This document shows, piece by piece, positions 17,574-26,691 of a stretch of 64,000 bases of DNA (position 1 is its first letter; each line of letters opens with the position of its first letter). Source of the DNA: Fidelibacterota bacterium (GTDB taxonomy: Bacteria > Fidelibacterota > UBA8477 > JABMPR01). A model generated the notes under the pieces. That model saw nothing but the letters and a program-made list of their open reading frames with translations. It did not search any database and was not told where the DNA came from. Both the position numbers and the translations under genes were made by a program. The stretch spans positions 55,795 to 119,794 of the forward strand of contig JADHVL010000013.1 in assembly GCA_016784025.1 (NCBI GenBank). The letters run 5' to 3'.

Positions 17574-18737
17574 ATGTACAAAAGAACGTTCGCTCTCATT
17601 TTGATAGTAGTACTCATCGTTGGTTGCGGTGGTTCAAAAGAACTACAGCAGGAACTTAGTGAGGTGAAACAGGATACCCAAGGTACCGATAGTACTCTAG
17701 TGGTTCTTGATGCCCGGTTAAAAGAGTTTTCCCAAGAAGTGAAAGCTATGCGTGAAACATACAACGAGAACCACATCAGCCTTGAAAATCTTTATAAACT
17801 CAATGCCGAATCTAAACGTTCAATTGATGAGCTCTCCTCAGAAATAGATGGTAAGCTTGCAAGTGAGCGCAGCAGAACGGATTCTGTTACCAGTGAATCA
17901 TCTAAAACAAGTGGTGAACAAATAGCAGGATTACAGGCTGAGCAAGTTGGCATAAGAGAGTCAATAGCAGGTCTCGGAACCTCTATCCAAAACACTCAAT
18001 TTCAGGTAGATAGCATTTACGCAACCATGGATCCTGAGAAAATGGCTGTCCTTGAGGAAAACTTGCTGAACATTGTAAGTCAGTTTTCCATGTTGGATTC
18101 ATCCTTCTCAGAATTTCAGCTGAATGTTGCTGATCATATGATGAGTTCTGAGGATCAATTGGGTACCCTGGAAATGAATGCACGGGTTCAGGATAGCTCA
18201 AATTATGATATTCTATCACAGTTAGTATTCCTGGAGAATAAAATAATCTCCCTTACGAATTCATTCAATGAGCTCATGGCTATGCCTTCGACAACTCCAA
18301 ATATTGTTCGAACCCCAGTATCTCAAACACCGATGAAGCAGTCTCCCTCCGCTGCAAAGATGGACTATGAGACTTATAAGCAACACTATATTGATGCGTT
18401 AAGTGCATATCAAAATGGTGATTTCATGGGAGCCATTGATGCTTTTGAGATGTTGATTCTCAATGATTCGCAGAATGACTATGCTGACAACGCTCAGTAT
18501 TGGATTGGAGAGTCTTATTACGCTTTAGATGAGTACTCAAAGGCCATCGAAGCATTTAGAAAAGTGATTCAATTTACAGATACGAATAAAGCCGATGCTG
18601 CACAATTCAAGATTGGATACTCCTACCTCAATAGCGGTGATAAAGCCCGCGGTTACGATGAATTAGAACGGCTTCTGGATATGTTCCCTGAGAGTTCCTA
18701 CCGGGAAAAAGTCAAGCAAATCCTCGCCTCCAGATAA
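17574..18737 (+). CDS. CpoB/YbgF-like periplasmic lipoprotein with coiled coil and TPRs
   Basis: 387 residues. A lipoprotein signal (MYKRTFALILIVVLIVGCGG, lipid Cys18) is followed by a long coiled coil (about residues 22-240, many Ser/Glu/Leu). A short Thr/Pro/Ser-rich linker (SQTPMKQSPSAAKM) leads to three tetratricopeptide repeats (residues 266-387), including YADNAQYWIGESYYALDEYS and AQFKIGYSYLNSGDK. The tail matches CpoB (YbgF) and BamD-type TPRs. CpoB coordinates PBP1B and the Tol system during division. The Tol-Pal genes are not next to it here; it follows the elongasome cluster. True CpoB has a shorter coiled coil, so orthology is tentative. Confidence 0.75.
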   Translation: MYKRTFALILIVVLIVGCGGSKELQQELSEVKQDTQGTDSTLVVLDARLKEFSQEVKAMRETYNENHISLENLYKLNAESKRSIDELSSEIDGKLASERSRTDSVTSESSKTSGEQIAGLQAEQVGIRESIAGLGTSIQNTQFQVDSIYATMDPEKMAVLEENLLNIVSQFSMLDSSFSEFQLNVADHMMSSEDQLGTLEMNARVQDSSNYDILSQLVFLENKIISLTNSFNELMAMPSTTPNIVRTPVSQTPMKQSPSAAKMDYETYKQHYIDALSAYQNGDFMGAIDAFEMLILNDSQNDYADNAQYWIGESYYALDEYSKAIEAFRKVIQFTDTNKADAAQFKIGYSYLNSGDKARGYDELERLLDMFPESSYREKVKQILASR

Positions 18738-18761
18738 ATAGGTTATATAAAAAAGAATTCT

Positions 18762-19595
18762 ATGCCAACAAAAATTTACTATCTCTCCTCAGAAGTATCT
18801 CCATTTTCTGAGGGAACTGACCTTGCTAAAATTTCCAACAAGGTCCCCACTCATTTTCAAGAAAAAAAGCAGGATTTGAGGATATTTACACCCCGATATG
18901 GATTTGTCAGCGAACGTCGATATGTAATTCGTGAAGTTATTCGCTTGAAGGAAATTGAAGTAGAATATAAAGGTGAGGTGGGATTCGGTGCTGCCAAGTC
19001 AGCCTTTGTGCCCTCAACCCGAGTTCAAGTCTATTTCATGGAATACCAGCCCTACTTTGGCGGTAAAAATAAAACTTTGTACAAGGTTGCAGAAAATCGC
19101 TACAATCAGCGGAATGCTGAGAAGTATTTCTATTTTTCAAAAATAGCTATTGAAAATCTCACCTACTTGTACTGGCAGCCAGATTTTATTCTCTGCAACG
19201 ACTGGACCACTGCTATGGTCCCCATCCTGTTTAAAACTGTTTACGCTGAAGAAGAGTTCTTCACAGACATGAAGACGGTTCTGAACCTGGTCAACATCGA
19301 AGAGATGGGCAAGGTTGGGGCAAAGCAGTACGAAATGGCAGGTCTGGAACCAGAAGACTATGCTGGTTATGAAGACAATCTACTGGGACTTGCTATAAAG
19401 CATGCAGATGAGATCATTAGTATTTCTATAAACGGTAAAAGCAATAAAGAGCAAATTGAAAAACATGACAAGATTCAGGAAGCATTGAAAGCAACTGGCA
19501 AGAAAGTTAAGTACTTTACGATTTCTGATGAAAGTGAAGAGGAATGGCAACAGCTCAATTTGGAATTGGAAACATTCTTTGGAGTTGAGAATTAA
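18762..19595 (+). CDS. Glycogen-synthase-like protein consisting only of the GT5 N-terminal domain
   Basis: The 277 residues align with the N-terminal half of GlgA: MPTKIYYLSSEVSPFSEGTD, LRIFTPRYGFVSERRYVIRE, PDFILCNDWTTAMVPILFK and HADEIISIS. The ADP-glucose loop K-x-G-G of real GlgA (PYSKAGGLADVAGSLP in the gene at 49864-51279) is replaced by PFSEGTDLAKISNKVP. The whole C-terminal Rossmann domain that binds the nucleotide sugar is absent. It is therefore unlikely to make glycogen. I recall short GT5-like proteins of this kind in Bacteroidetes next to a DUF4270 lipoprotein; the gene at 19676 could be that partner. Function unknown. A terminator follows at once. Confidence 0.75.
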   Translation: MPTKIYYLSSEVSPFSEGTDLAKISNKVPTHFQEKKQDLRIFTPRYGFVSERRYVIREVIRLKEIEVEYKGEVGFGAAKSAFVPSTRVQVYFMEYQPYFGGKNKTLYKVAENRYNQRNAEKYFYFSKIAIENLTYLYWQPDFILCNDWTTAMVPILFKTVYAEEEFFTDMKTVLNLVNIEEMGKVGAKQYEMAGLEPEDYAGYEDNLLGLAIKHADEIISISINGKSNKEQIEKHDKIQEALKATGKKVKYFTISDESEEEWQQLNLELETFFGVEN

Positions 19596-19631
19596 AACTC
19601 TGAATATTGACAGTGTTGACTCTAAACCAAC

Positions 19632-19666
19632 AGAGTTAAGTGTTTGATCGCTTAACTCTTTTTTTA
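19632..19666 (+). terminator. Intrinsic terminator
   Basis: AGAGTTAAG (19632-19640) pairs with CTTAACTCT (19651-19659) across a 10-nt loop and is followed by a T-run to 19665. It ends the GT5-like transcript. It also contains the alternative GTG start (19640) of the following frame, which argues for the later start at 19676. Confidence 0.85.
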
Positions 19667-19675
19667 AAGGGGCTT

Positions 19676-20791
19676 ATGAAAATCCGGATTCCTTTTGCAG
19701 TTGTTCTCACCGCACTTTTCGTGTGGTCGTGTGATGATCCAATATCGTATGATAATAGTAGTTTTACCTACAACCCATTCTCATTTACCGAAGACACACT
19801 TAATAATGTAACTGCTATCGAAGCAGGAATTGGTGAGTTAGAGTGGGGATCACATTTCAGAGCCTGGGTTGGTGAAACTCAATATTATAAATCAGGCTTT
19901 ACAGTTGAGTTTGTCTTCTCTGATACCTCATTGAACCTCAGTGAGGTGGACAGTATCCAATTTCAGGTTAACCATGTTGTGACTTATCCGGAAAATGGGA
20001 CTGATACTCTGGCTTCCAATTATTCCATGTTTGGATTTTACGAAACCATGGATCAAGCGATTGATATAGAAAATTCTGCCTACGGCAATATTCTTGGAAG
20101 TGATTCTATGAATATTGGCGGTGGTAATAATTCCTGGAAATTTACTTTACCATCTGATCTCATTGCAGAAAATGATACTATTGTAAGTCTTGGAATATTT
20201 CCTCATGAAGCTGATTACTTTTCCTCATTCTATGGGGGAGGCTCCGTTTCAAGACCTGAATTGAATTTTTTCTTCCATGAACCTGATACAGCTGGAAATG
20301 ATAGCGCCACAGTTCGTCATTTCCAGTCCGACACTTTATTCTTACATCTTGCTGAGAAATCTGGAGCTTTTGATCGAGTTCAATTTGAATACATCAGCCA
20401 ATTAAAAAGTGATTCACTTTTGGTTACTCTAGACCTGCAAGGTTTTGCAGTAGCTGGAGATACCCTGCAGCATATCGTTTCTGCCAGTCTTTTACCAGCA
20501 ATTGATGATCTTGCATCCTCTCTTTACACTGCAGATAGTGTTTTCAGGTTTAGTATGCTCGTTGAGGATCCTGGCTCAGGGTTATCATCTCCGATTGAAT
20601 ATGGAGGTGATGGGTATAACTCAAATCAGATTAATAATATCATCCAATCTGCAATAGATGATGACAAAAATGAAATAGAGTTAATGATACACCCTACTGC
20701 TGCCGGTTATGATCCTGGATTTATTGCTATTTCAAAAGATGTGTCTGCCTCAGCGCTTTATGTCAAATCATCTCTGGCGGTGCGACCATGA
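19676..20791 (+). CDS. Lipoprotein of unknown function (DUF4270-like by context)
   Basis: 371 residues from ATG 19676, preceded by AAAGGGG. The lipoprotein signal is MKIRIPFAVVLTALFVWSC, lipid Cys19, followed by DDP. The mature part is beta-rich, with repeated phrases such as DTLNNVTAIEAGIGELEWGS, SEVDSIQFQVN and LSLHLAEKSG-type strands; no catalytic motif is visible. Short GT5-like protein followed by a beta-rich lipoprotein recalls the Bacteroidetes pairing with DUF4270 lipoproteins; that assignment is inference from order and composition. Its stop overlaps the next gene's start by 4 bp. Confidence 0.65.
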   Translation: MKIRIPFAVVLTALFVWSCDDPISYDNSSFTYNPFSFTEDTLNNVTAIEAGIGELEWGSHFRAWVGETQYYKSGFTVEFVFSDTSLNLSEVDSIQFQVNHVVTYPENGTDTLASNYSMFGFYETMDQAIDIENSAYGNILGSDSMNIGGGNNSWKFTLPSDLIAENDTIVSLGIFPHEADYFSSFYGGGSVSRPELNFFFHEPDTAGNDSATVRHFQSDTLFLHLAEKSGAFDRVQFEYISQLKSDSLLVTLDLQGFAVAGDTLQHIVSASLLPAIDDLASSLYTADSVFRFSMLVEDPGSGLSSPIEYGGDGYNSNQINNIIQSAIDDDKNEIELMIHPTAAGYDPGFIAISKDVSASALYVKSSLAVRP

Positions 20792-21963
20792 GGAAATTAA
20801 TACTTCTACTCATCCTGGCCATTTCGCTCATGGGACAATCAGCCTATTATCGACTGGGGTATGGGGACATTTTTCCAACCACAGACGTCCTGGGTAGCAG
20901 CCTCGGTCATGGTGTCGTTGCACTTGATGACTCTAACCGCGTCACCACACATAATCCTGCTGCACTCACCAGTTCCAGCCGCGTTCATTTTGGCGTAAGT
21001 CTTGGATCAGAGTTTAGATCAATCGACAACATTGTATCCAATACTACCCGACTTGAACATCTCTTTGTTTCATTGCCACTTGGGAAGCGAATTGGGATGA
21101 GTCTTGGAACCAATGCAGTAGCTGATTTTGCATCTGATTATGAGGCAAGTCTGGATATGGGTGCTTTCTCTGAACAATCCAGCGGAGGTATCTGGGATTT
21201 TCATATTGGAATGGGTTATTCACTTTCCCCTGTCATTAAGCTGGGATTGAAACTACACACCTTTCAGGGTCAATTGAGACGTGAAACCATGATTCTATCA
21301 GATGACATTCAAGAATTGTATGTGATCAAAGGTGACATCTCAGGCAAGAGTATTGAAGCAGGCGTTATTTCAAATGTGAGAGAAAAGGTGTCCCTCGGTC
21401 TAACTGTAAACATTCCTTACGACAAACCTACATTATCCGGTCACGATAGTCTGGCTGGTTCTTCTGTATTTACTGAAATAGAAGAAGAAATGGATGCCTG
21501 GCCAAGCACAATTAAATTAGGTGTCATCTATCATCACTCAAAAACTATGAATTTTACGGCTGGGATTGCACAGCAACTCTTTACTGAGTCAGGATTCGAT
21601 GAAGCAAGAGTTTTTGCTCTTCCTGCTGGCTGGAAAACCGTACCAGTCGCATCGTTCCAGCTTGCCATGCAAAAATTACCCACGGATAGAACTTCACGTT
21701 ACTGGACCAAGAGAACGGGTTGGCAAACTGGGGTATCCATCAAAAATTATTACTTGTCACCAGCCAGTGAAAATATGATATATGAATATTCATTGATTTC
21801 TGGTGTCAATCTCGATCTGAGAAATGGAAGAAGTTTGTTTGAGATTTCAGGGGAATTCGGATCTCGTGGGGGAGATGAAAGTCTGCCGGATGAGTTATTT
21901 ACCCGTATGAAATTGGGTATTCAAATTAATGATATGTGGTTCAAAAAAGTTAAAAGAAGATGA
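20788..21963 (+). CDS. Predicted outer-membrane beta-barrel protein
   Basis: 391 residues with a signal peptide (MRKLILLLILAISLMGQS). The start of the mature protein, YRLGYGDIFPTTDVLGSSLG...ALDDSNRVTTHNPAALTS, resembles the PorV/FadL-like barrel families, which begin with the same G..A..D....NPA pattern. Alternating amphipathic strands continue to the C-terminus (LGIQINDMWFKKVKRR). It overlaps the preceding lipoprotein gene by 4 bp (ATGA) and is followed after 10 bp by a TPR lipoprotein, suggesting an outer-membrane assembly of lipoprotein, barrel and TPR protein. Specific function unknown. Confidence 0.7.
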   Translation: MRKLILLLILAISLMGQSAYYRLGYGDIFPTTDVLGSSLGHGVVALDDSNRVTTHNPAALTSSSRVHFGVSLGSEFRSIDNIVSNTTRLEHLFVSLPLGKRIGMSLGTNAVADFASDYEASLDMGAFSEQSSGGIWDFHIGMGYSLSPVIKLGLKLHTFQGQLRRETMILSDDIQELYVIKGDISGKSIEAGVISNVREKVSLGLTVNIPYDKPTLSGHDSLAGSSVFTEIEEEMDAWPSTIKLGVIYHHSKTMNFTAGIAQQLFTESGFDEARVFALPAGWKTVPVASFQLAMQKLPTDRTSRYWTKRTGWQTGVSIKNYYLSPASENMIYEYSLISGVNLDLRNGRSLFEISGEFGSRGGDESLPDELFTRMKLGIQINDMWFKKVKRR

Positions 21964-21973
21964 GGGTTAACTC

Positions 21974-23248
21974 ATGAAGTTAAAAGTTGTGTCAATTATT
22001 ACTATGGGCATCATGCTATTCACTATGGTCTTGTCCGCCTGCATGCCTCCACAAGCTACCGCTGAAGAATTGGCTGCCATGGAAAAAGCACGCAAAGATT
22101 CAGTACGCAAAGCCAATTCACGCTACTGCATGAAACACTTAAGTTTTGCTACAGAGTACTATAAGAATAAAGCCTATCCAGATGCATTATACAATTATAA
22201 AAAATTGTTTGAATATGAGTGTGTCGATGAGCAAATGGCTCAAAATGTTTATGTCTATATGGGTAACTCCTACCGTGAACTGGACCATCTTGATACAGCT
22301 TTAATTTACTATGATGAAGGTCTGGCTGTTATTCCTGACAATAAATATTTATGGGAGAATAAGCTGTTTACCTTGAAAATGATTGGCGATGATGATGCAG
22401 TGCTAATGGCTAAGGTCAATATGTATGGCCAGTTTCCTGAAGACGCTGCGTTAGGTGAAGAAATTGCTGAAGATTATGTTGCAAGCGGTATGTATGAAGA
22501 AGCAAAGGCTATGGCTGAAGCTCTGCTGCTAAAAGATCCAGAAAATTCAAACCTCACCAACATTATTTATGAATGCGTTGAGGCTATGGGTGGTGACATG
22601 CTGGGTTTTTTGAAAATAAAATATGAAAAAGATCCTGCTGATATTTCCAACGCACAGTTATATGGTGATCAGTTATTGGGAGTTGGGGAAACCAATGTAG
22701 CCATCACGGTCTATGAAGGGGTTCTAGCCATTTCTCCAGGACTAACCAATGTTATGAAAAAACTCGTTGATGCTTATGGTGAAATTGGTAAAACCAAAAG
22801 CAAAATTGAAATACTCAAAAAACTTACTTCTGCCAATCCTGAAGATGTCCGTATCTACTTTGATATGACCCAGGCCTACATAGAGGATGGCCAGCTAAAA
22901 TCCGCAATGTCATGGGCTGGTAAAGCCATAAATATGGATCCCCAAAATGGTCAAACCTATGCCAATCGCGCCTCAGTATATGAAGCTGTAGGAATAGCTT
23001 GTGCTGGTTCGGTGCCGGATTTTGATGATAAACTCGTTTTCATGATGGCCTATGAAGATTACATAACTGCCAAATCAGTTGGTTATTTCGGCGCGACCAA
23101 TAAAATTGATTTTCTAAAAGAAGCCCGTATTCCACAGAGTGGGGATTGGTTCTTCAATAGAGATGAATACGTTAAAGCAGGTAAAGCAAAGCCTAAGAAG
23201 GAATGTTATGCCTGGTTAAAACGTAGCGTCACAGCCCCTAAGAGCTAA
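21974..23248 (+). CDS. TPR-repeat lipoprotein
   Basis: 424 residues. Lipoprotein signal MKLKVVSIITMGIMLFTM then VLSAC, with a textbook lipobox LSAC at Cys23. At least six tetratricopeptide-type helix pairs follow: YYKNKAYPDALYNYKKLFEY, GNSYRELDHLDTALIYYDEG, DYVASGMYEEAKAMAEALLL and SAMSWAGKAINMDPQNGQTY are clear. TPR proteins are protein-interaction scaffolds; in this superphylum many sit at the outer membrane. Position after a barrel protein suggests a partner role. The following rpiB starts after 12 bp, so housekeeping genes may be cotranscribed. Confidence 0.8.
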   Translation: MKLKVVSIITMGIMLFTMVLSACMPPQATAEELAAMEKARKDSVRKANSRYCMKHLSFATEYYKNKAYPDALYNYKKLFEYECVDEQMAQNVYVYMGNSYRELDHLDTALIYYDEGLAVIPDNKYLWENKLFTLKMIGDDDAVLMAKVNMYGQFPEDAALGEEIAEDYVASGMYEEAKAMAEALLLKDPENSNLTNIIYECVEAMGGDMLGFLKIKYEKDPADISNAQLYGDQLLGVGETNVAITVYEGVLAISPGLTNVMKKLVDAYGEIGKTKSKIEILKKLTSANPEDVRIYFDMTQAYIEDGQLKSAMSWAGKAINMDPQNGQTYANRASVYEAVGIACAGSVPDFDDKLVFMMAYEDYITAKSVGYFGATNKIDFLKEARIPQSGDWFFNRDEYVKAGKAKPKKECYAWLKRSVTAPKS

Positions 23249-23260
23249 AACAGGCCAACT

Positions 23261-23713
23261 ATGAAACTTGTCATCGGTTGTGATCATGCCGCTTTTGATG
23301 CAAAGACTGAGATCGTTCAATTTCTCAAGTCATTAGGACATGACCTAATCGATGAAGGTACTCACAGCTTGAACTCTGTGGACTATCCGGACTATGCTGC
23401 CAGTGTGAGCCAGAAGGTCCAATCTGGTGATGCCCAGCGTGGCATCTTGATCTGCGGTACTGGTTTAGGTATGTCAATGGCTGCCAATCGCTTTAAAGGT
23501 ATCCGCGCAGCGCTTTGTTTTACTGAAGAGCTCGCCGAGCTGAGTAGACTTCACAATGATGCCAATGTCCTATGCCTGGGTGCCAGAACACAATCTGTTG
23601 AATCCATGAAAAGCATTCTCTCTCTCTGGTTAACCACTGAGTGGGAGGGTGACAGACATGCGAGAAGACTAAATAAAATTGAATTAAATTCTCGAGGTCA
23701 AGATGCTGAATGA
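23261..23713 (+). CDS. rpiB: Ribose-5-phosphate isomerase B
   Basis: RpiB interconverts ribose 5-phosphate and ribulose 5-phosphate in the pentose phosphate pathway. The LacAB/RpiB signature is plain: [12 protein letters not shown] at the N-terminus, [36 protein letters not shown] with the catalytic Cys, and [16 protein letters not shown]. At 150 residues it matches the family (E. coli 149). It overlaps glyA by 11 bp, forming an rpiB-glyA-nrdR unit, a common order in this superphylum. Confidence 0.96.
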   Translation: MKLVIGCDHAAFDAKTEIVQFLKSLGHDLIDEGTHSLNSVDYPDYAASVSQKVQSGDAQRGILICGTGLGMSMAANRFKGIRAALCFTEELAELSRLHNDANVLCLGARTQSVESMKSILSLWLTTEWEGDRHARRLNKIELNSRGQDAE

Positions 23714-25001
23714 GCTAAAAACGTCTGATCCGGCCATCTATGCAGCAATCATGGCTGAGCGCGATCGCGAAAACGATACATTAGAGTTAATCGCTTCAGA
23801 GAATTTCGTGAGTAAGGCTGTTTTGCAGGCTGCAGGCAGTGTCATGACCAACAAATATGCCGAGGGTTATCCCGGAAAACGATACTATGGTGGCTGTGAG
23901 GCCGTAGATACGGCAGAGAATCTCGCCAGAGATCGTGTTAAACACCTCTTTGGTGCAGAATATGCCAATGTCCAACCGCATTCTGGTAGCCAGGCAAACA
24001 TGTCCGTTTACTTCACCCTGGTGAAACCTGGCGATACAGTTCTTGGTATGGATTTATCCCATGGCGGTCATTTAACCCATGGATCCCATGTCAATTTCTC
24101 TGGTAAATTCTACAATATAGTGGCCTATGGTGTGAAACCTGAAACCGGTTATATCGATTATGATATGGTACGAGATCAGGCCAAAAAATATCAACCTAAA
24201 ATGATCATAGCAGGTGGTTCTGCTTACCCAAGACACTATGATTTTAAACTGTTTAGAGAAATCGCTGATGAAGTGGGGGCATTTCTCATGGCCGATGTTG
24301 CCCATCCCGCAGGATTAATTGCCGCCGGAGAACACCCCAGTCCCATGCCACATTGCCATGTCGTAACATCTACCACACATAAGACACTACGTGGACCACG
24401 TGGTGGATTGGTGATGATGGGTAAAGATTTTGAAAATACTTTTGGTATAGTTGCCCCAAAAAGCGGCCGAACTAAAATGATGAGTGAGCTTCTGGATAGT
24501 ACGGTGATGCCTGGCATACAAGGTGGTCCGCTTATGCATGTTATTGCTGCAAAAGCAGTGGCATTTGGCGAAGCTTTAGAACCCTCGTTTAAAACCTATG
24601 CCAAGCAGGTCATATCTAATGCCAAAACGCTGGGTGCTTCCCTAAACGATTACGGCTTTAAGCTTATCTCAGGTGGTACTGATAACCACTTGCTTCTTAT
24701 TGATTTAACTGCGAAGGATATTAGTGGTAAAAAGGCAGAGCGTCTTCTGGAAGAAGCTGGGATGACCACTAATAAAAACATGGTACCCTTTGATCAACGC
24801 AGTCCGCTTGTAACAAGTGGTATTCGTATTGGTACCGCTGCCTTAACCACTCGTGGTTTTAAGGAAAATGAGATGAAATTAATTGCAGGATACATCAATG
24901 ATGTCATTGCTGATCCTGACAATGAGAGCGTCAATCAATCCGTCCGATCCAAGGTGCGAGAGCTGGTCAAAGATTTCCCTCACTATCAGGATGTCGAGTA
25001 A
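23703..25001 (+). CDS. glyA: Serine hydroxymethyltransferase
   Basis: GlyA is a PLP enzyme that converts serine and tetrahydrofolate to glycine and methylene-THF, the main source of one-carbon units. Signature stretches are [55 protein letters not shown], the PLP-Lys motif [15 protein letters not shown] and [14 protein letters not shown]. The 432-residue length is normal (E. coli 417). The ATG at 23703 lies inside the rpiB end, with GAGGTCAAG as ribosome site. I see no glycine riboswitch, as expected for an internal operon gene. Confidence 0.98.
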   Translation: MLNELKTSDPAIYAAIMAERDRENDTLELIASENFVSKAVLQAAGSVMTNKYAEGYPGKRYYGGCEAVDTAENLARDRVKHLFGAEYANVQPHSGSQANMSVYFTLVKPGDTVLGMDLSHGGHLTHGSHVNFSGKFYNIVAYGVKPETGYIDYDMVRDQAKKYQPKMIIAGGSAYPRHYDFKLFREIADEVGAFLMADVAHPAGLIAAGEHPSPMPHCHVVTSTTHKTLRGPRGGLVMMGKDFENTFGIVAPKSGRTKMMSELLDSTVMPGIQGGPLMHVIAAKAVAFGEALEPSFKTYAKQVISNAKTLGASLNDYGFKLISGGTDNHLLLIDLTAKDISGKKAERLLEEAGMTTNKNMVPFDQRSPLVTSGIRIGTAALTTRGFKENEMKLIAGYINDVIADPDNESVNQSVRSKVRELVKDFPHYQDVE

Positions 25002-25006
25002 GCATT

Positions 25007-25450
25007 ATGAATTGCCCCCAATGTCAACAGGGTGATACTCGAGTGATTGATTCTCGTCATACCCAGGATGGTCGAGCTATTCGGCGTCGCAGGGAGTGTG
25101 GTAGCTGTTCGTATCGATTTACCACCTATGAGTATGTAGAGACCCAACCACTCCTGGTCATAAAAAGCAATCAACGTCGTGAGCCTTTTGACAGGGAAAA
25201 AATTCTCAAAAGTATAGCTATTGCCTGCAGTAAACGTCCTGTGAATAGCGCCCAGATGAGTCAGACTGTTGATCTGGTGATTCAGGATGTAAATACTTTC
25301 GGATCTTCTGAAGTGCATGCCAAGGATGTTGGCGAACTGGTGATGAAACACCTCAAGGATCTTGATGAAATTGCCTATGTCAGATTTGCCAGTGTGTATC
25401 GAAAATTCGAGGATGTTCAAGAGTTCAGAGCAGAACTGGACGACATCTAG
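25007..25450 (+). CDS. nrdR: Transcriptional repressor NrdR
   Basis: NrdR represses ribonucleotide reductase genes in response to nucleotide levels. The 147-residue protein has an N-terminal four-Cys zinc ribbon (MNCPQCQQGDTRVIDSR and RRRECGSCSYRFTTYE) and an ATP-cone (residues about 49-139; VIKSNQRREPFDREKILKSI, DEIAYVRFASVYRKFED). Length and order match the family exactly. It lies 5 bp after glyA. No ribonucleotide reductase gene is in the window. Confidence 0.97.
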   Translation: MNCPQCQQGDTRVIDSRHTQDGRAIRRRRECGSCSYRFTTYEYVETQPLLVIKSNQRREPFDREKILKSIAIACSKRPVNSAQMSQTVDLVIQDVNTFGSSEVHAKDVGELVMKHLKDLDEIAYVRFASVYRKFEDVQEFRAELDDI

Positions 25451-25486
25451 ATTCATGCAACCGATCTGATTCAGAAATGCATCGAT

Positions 25487-26236
25487 ATGATCGAAATTAA
25501 AAACCTTCATAAATCATTCGGCGATCTAGTCGTTTTCGACGGTGCCAGTATACACGTCGAAGATGGCCAGAGCCTCGTCGTCATGGGCAAAAGTGGCCAG
25601 GGAAAAAGTGTTCTACTCAAACTAATTACCCGCCTTCTTTATCCAGATTCAGGAAATATTTACATAGATGGGGAGGATCTGGGTAGTCTTAACCCAAATC
25701 AATTGGTTAAATGTCGCTTGAAATTCGGTATGCTGTTCCAGTCAGCTGCTTTATTCGATAGTCTAAATATCTGTGACAATGTGGGTATCGGATTGAAGGC
25801 GAAAAACCGATATTCAGATTCAGAGATTGATTCAAAAGTCCAGGAAAGCCTCCAACGTGTAGGGCTCGTGGATGTGGGCCAAAAATTCCCAGCACAATTG
25901 AGCGGGGGAATGCGTAAACGTGTCGGTCTGGCTCGTGTCGTAGCCATGGAACCAAAATATATTTTATACGACGAACCTACTACTGGTCTCGATCCAGTCA
26001 CCAGTGCGCAGATAGCCATGTTGATAAAAGAAATGCAAGATGATCTAAAAGTTACCAGCATCATTGTGACTCACGACATACCAACCGGCTTTTTTCTTGC
26101 TGATAAAATTGTTTTGCTGGATCAAGGGAACTTTTCCTTTGTTGGTAGCGTGGAAGAAATGAGAAAGTCAGAGTTGAAATCGGTGCAGGATTTTATCAGT
26201 GGCTATAAAGAAGAAACAGATATAAAATTTAGGTGA
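25487..26236 (+). CDS. ABC transporter ATPase of the Mla (lipid transport) type
   Basis: A 249-residue ATPase subunit. Walker A is GKSGQGKSVLLK, followed by Q-loop GMLFQSAALFDSL, signature LSGGMRKRVGLARV, Walker B YILYDEPTTGLDP and switch His in IIVTHDI. The combination SGGMRKR with DEPTTGLDPVTS and ATG/FLADKIV-type ending is typical of MlaF/Ttg2A, the ATPase that powers phospholipid movement between the membranes. The permease MlaE and substrate-binding MlaD are not next to it, which is unusual for Mla but common in some phyla. It is 36 bp after nrdR and 4 bp before a Trm112-like gene. Confidence 0.85.
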   Translation: MIEIKNLHKSFGDLVVFDGASIHVEDGQSLVVMGKSGQGKSVLLKLITRLLYPDSGNIYIDGEDLGSLNPNQLVKCRLKFGMLFQSAALFDSLNICDNVGIGLKAKNRYSDSEIDSKVQESLQRVGLVDVGQKFPAQLSGGMRKRVGLARVVAMEPKYILYDEPTTGLDPVTSAQIAMLIKEMQDDLKVTSIIVTHDIPTGFFLADKIVLLDQGNFSFVGSVEEMRKSELKSVQDFISGYKEETDIKFR

Positions 26237-26240
26237 TAAT

Positions 26241-26504
26241 TTGAAGCAACACCTCTTGTATTGTCCCATTTCCAAAACCGCGCTAAAACCAGCCAGTGAT
26301 ACCCTTATAGATGCAATAAATAATCGGGTTGAAAGTGGACAGGTTTTTAACGGGAATGGTGATCTGCAAGAAGTGAAATTTGCAAATATGTTGGTCAATA
26401 ATACCCAGGACATAGCCTACAATATTCGACATGGTATCCCACAGATTATTCCAGGGTTATCCATATCACTTGAAGGCTTAAATGCTGGGAATTCCTTTGA
26501 TTAG
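26241..26504 (+). CDS. Trm112-like small protein
   Basis: An 87-residue product from TTG 26241, with AGGTGA just upstream. The start LLYCPISKTALKPASDTLID and the end DIAYNIRHGIPQIIPGLSIS follow the pattern of the Trm112/YcaR family, which begins with a CPxxK motif and ends with the Y.I..GIP.ml segment. Only one Cys is present, so zinc binding as in eukaryotic Trm112 is doubtful. Bacterial members have no firmly assigned role that I can name; eukaryotic Trm112 activates methyltransferases. It closes the rpiB-glyA-nrdR-ATPase run before a terminator. Confidence 0.7.
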   Translation: MKQHLLYCPISKTALKPASDTLIDAINNRVESGQVFNGNGDLQEVKFANMLVNNTQDIAYNIRHGIPQIIPGLSISLEGLNAGNSFD

Positions 26505-26637
26505 CGTAAGGTGTAATCCTATATTCGCCCGCTTTAATAGAGGAGAGCTTTAAGAGAGAAAACGTTACTGGGATTTTTTTAATGAGAATCCGCCGAAAAA
26601 ATAATACGAACCTGGCGTTCATCTTTTTTAAGGTTGA

Positions 26638-26670
26638 TACCGAATGTTATTAATAATATTCGGTTTTTTT
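26638..26670 (+). terminator. Intrinsic terminator before the PorV-like gene
   Basis: ACCGAAT pairs with ATTCGGT across an AT-rich middle (total hairpin 26639-26663) and is followed by seven T. The upstream alternative start ATG 26644 of the next frame lies inside this hairpin, so the gene should start later. Confidence 0.75.
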
Positions 26671-26691
26671 ATGAATGAGGAGTTAGATACA

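Noticed and set aside
19640..19675. GTG start of the lipoprotein at 19640
   Set aside because: It is inside a terminator hairpin and would bury the lipoprotein signal behind 12 residues.
26644..26691. ATG 26644 as start of the PorV-like gene
   Set aside because: It lies in a terminator stem and would add a non-signal N-terminus; GAGGAG precedes ATG 26692.
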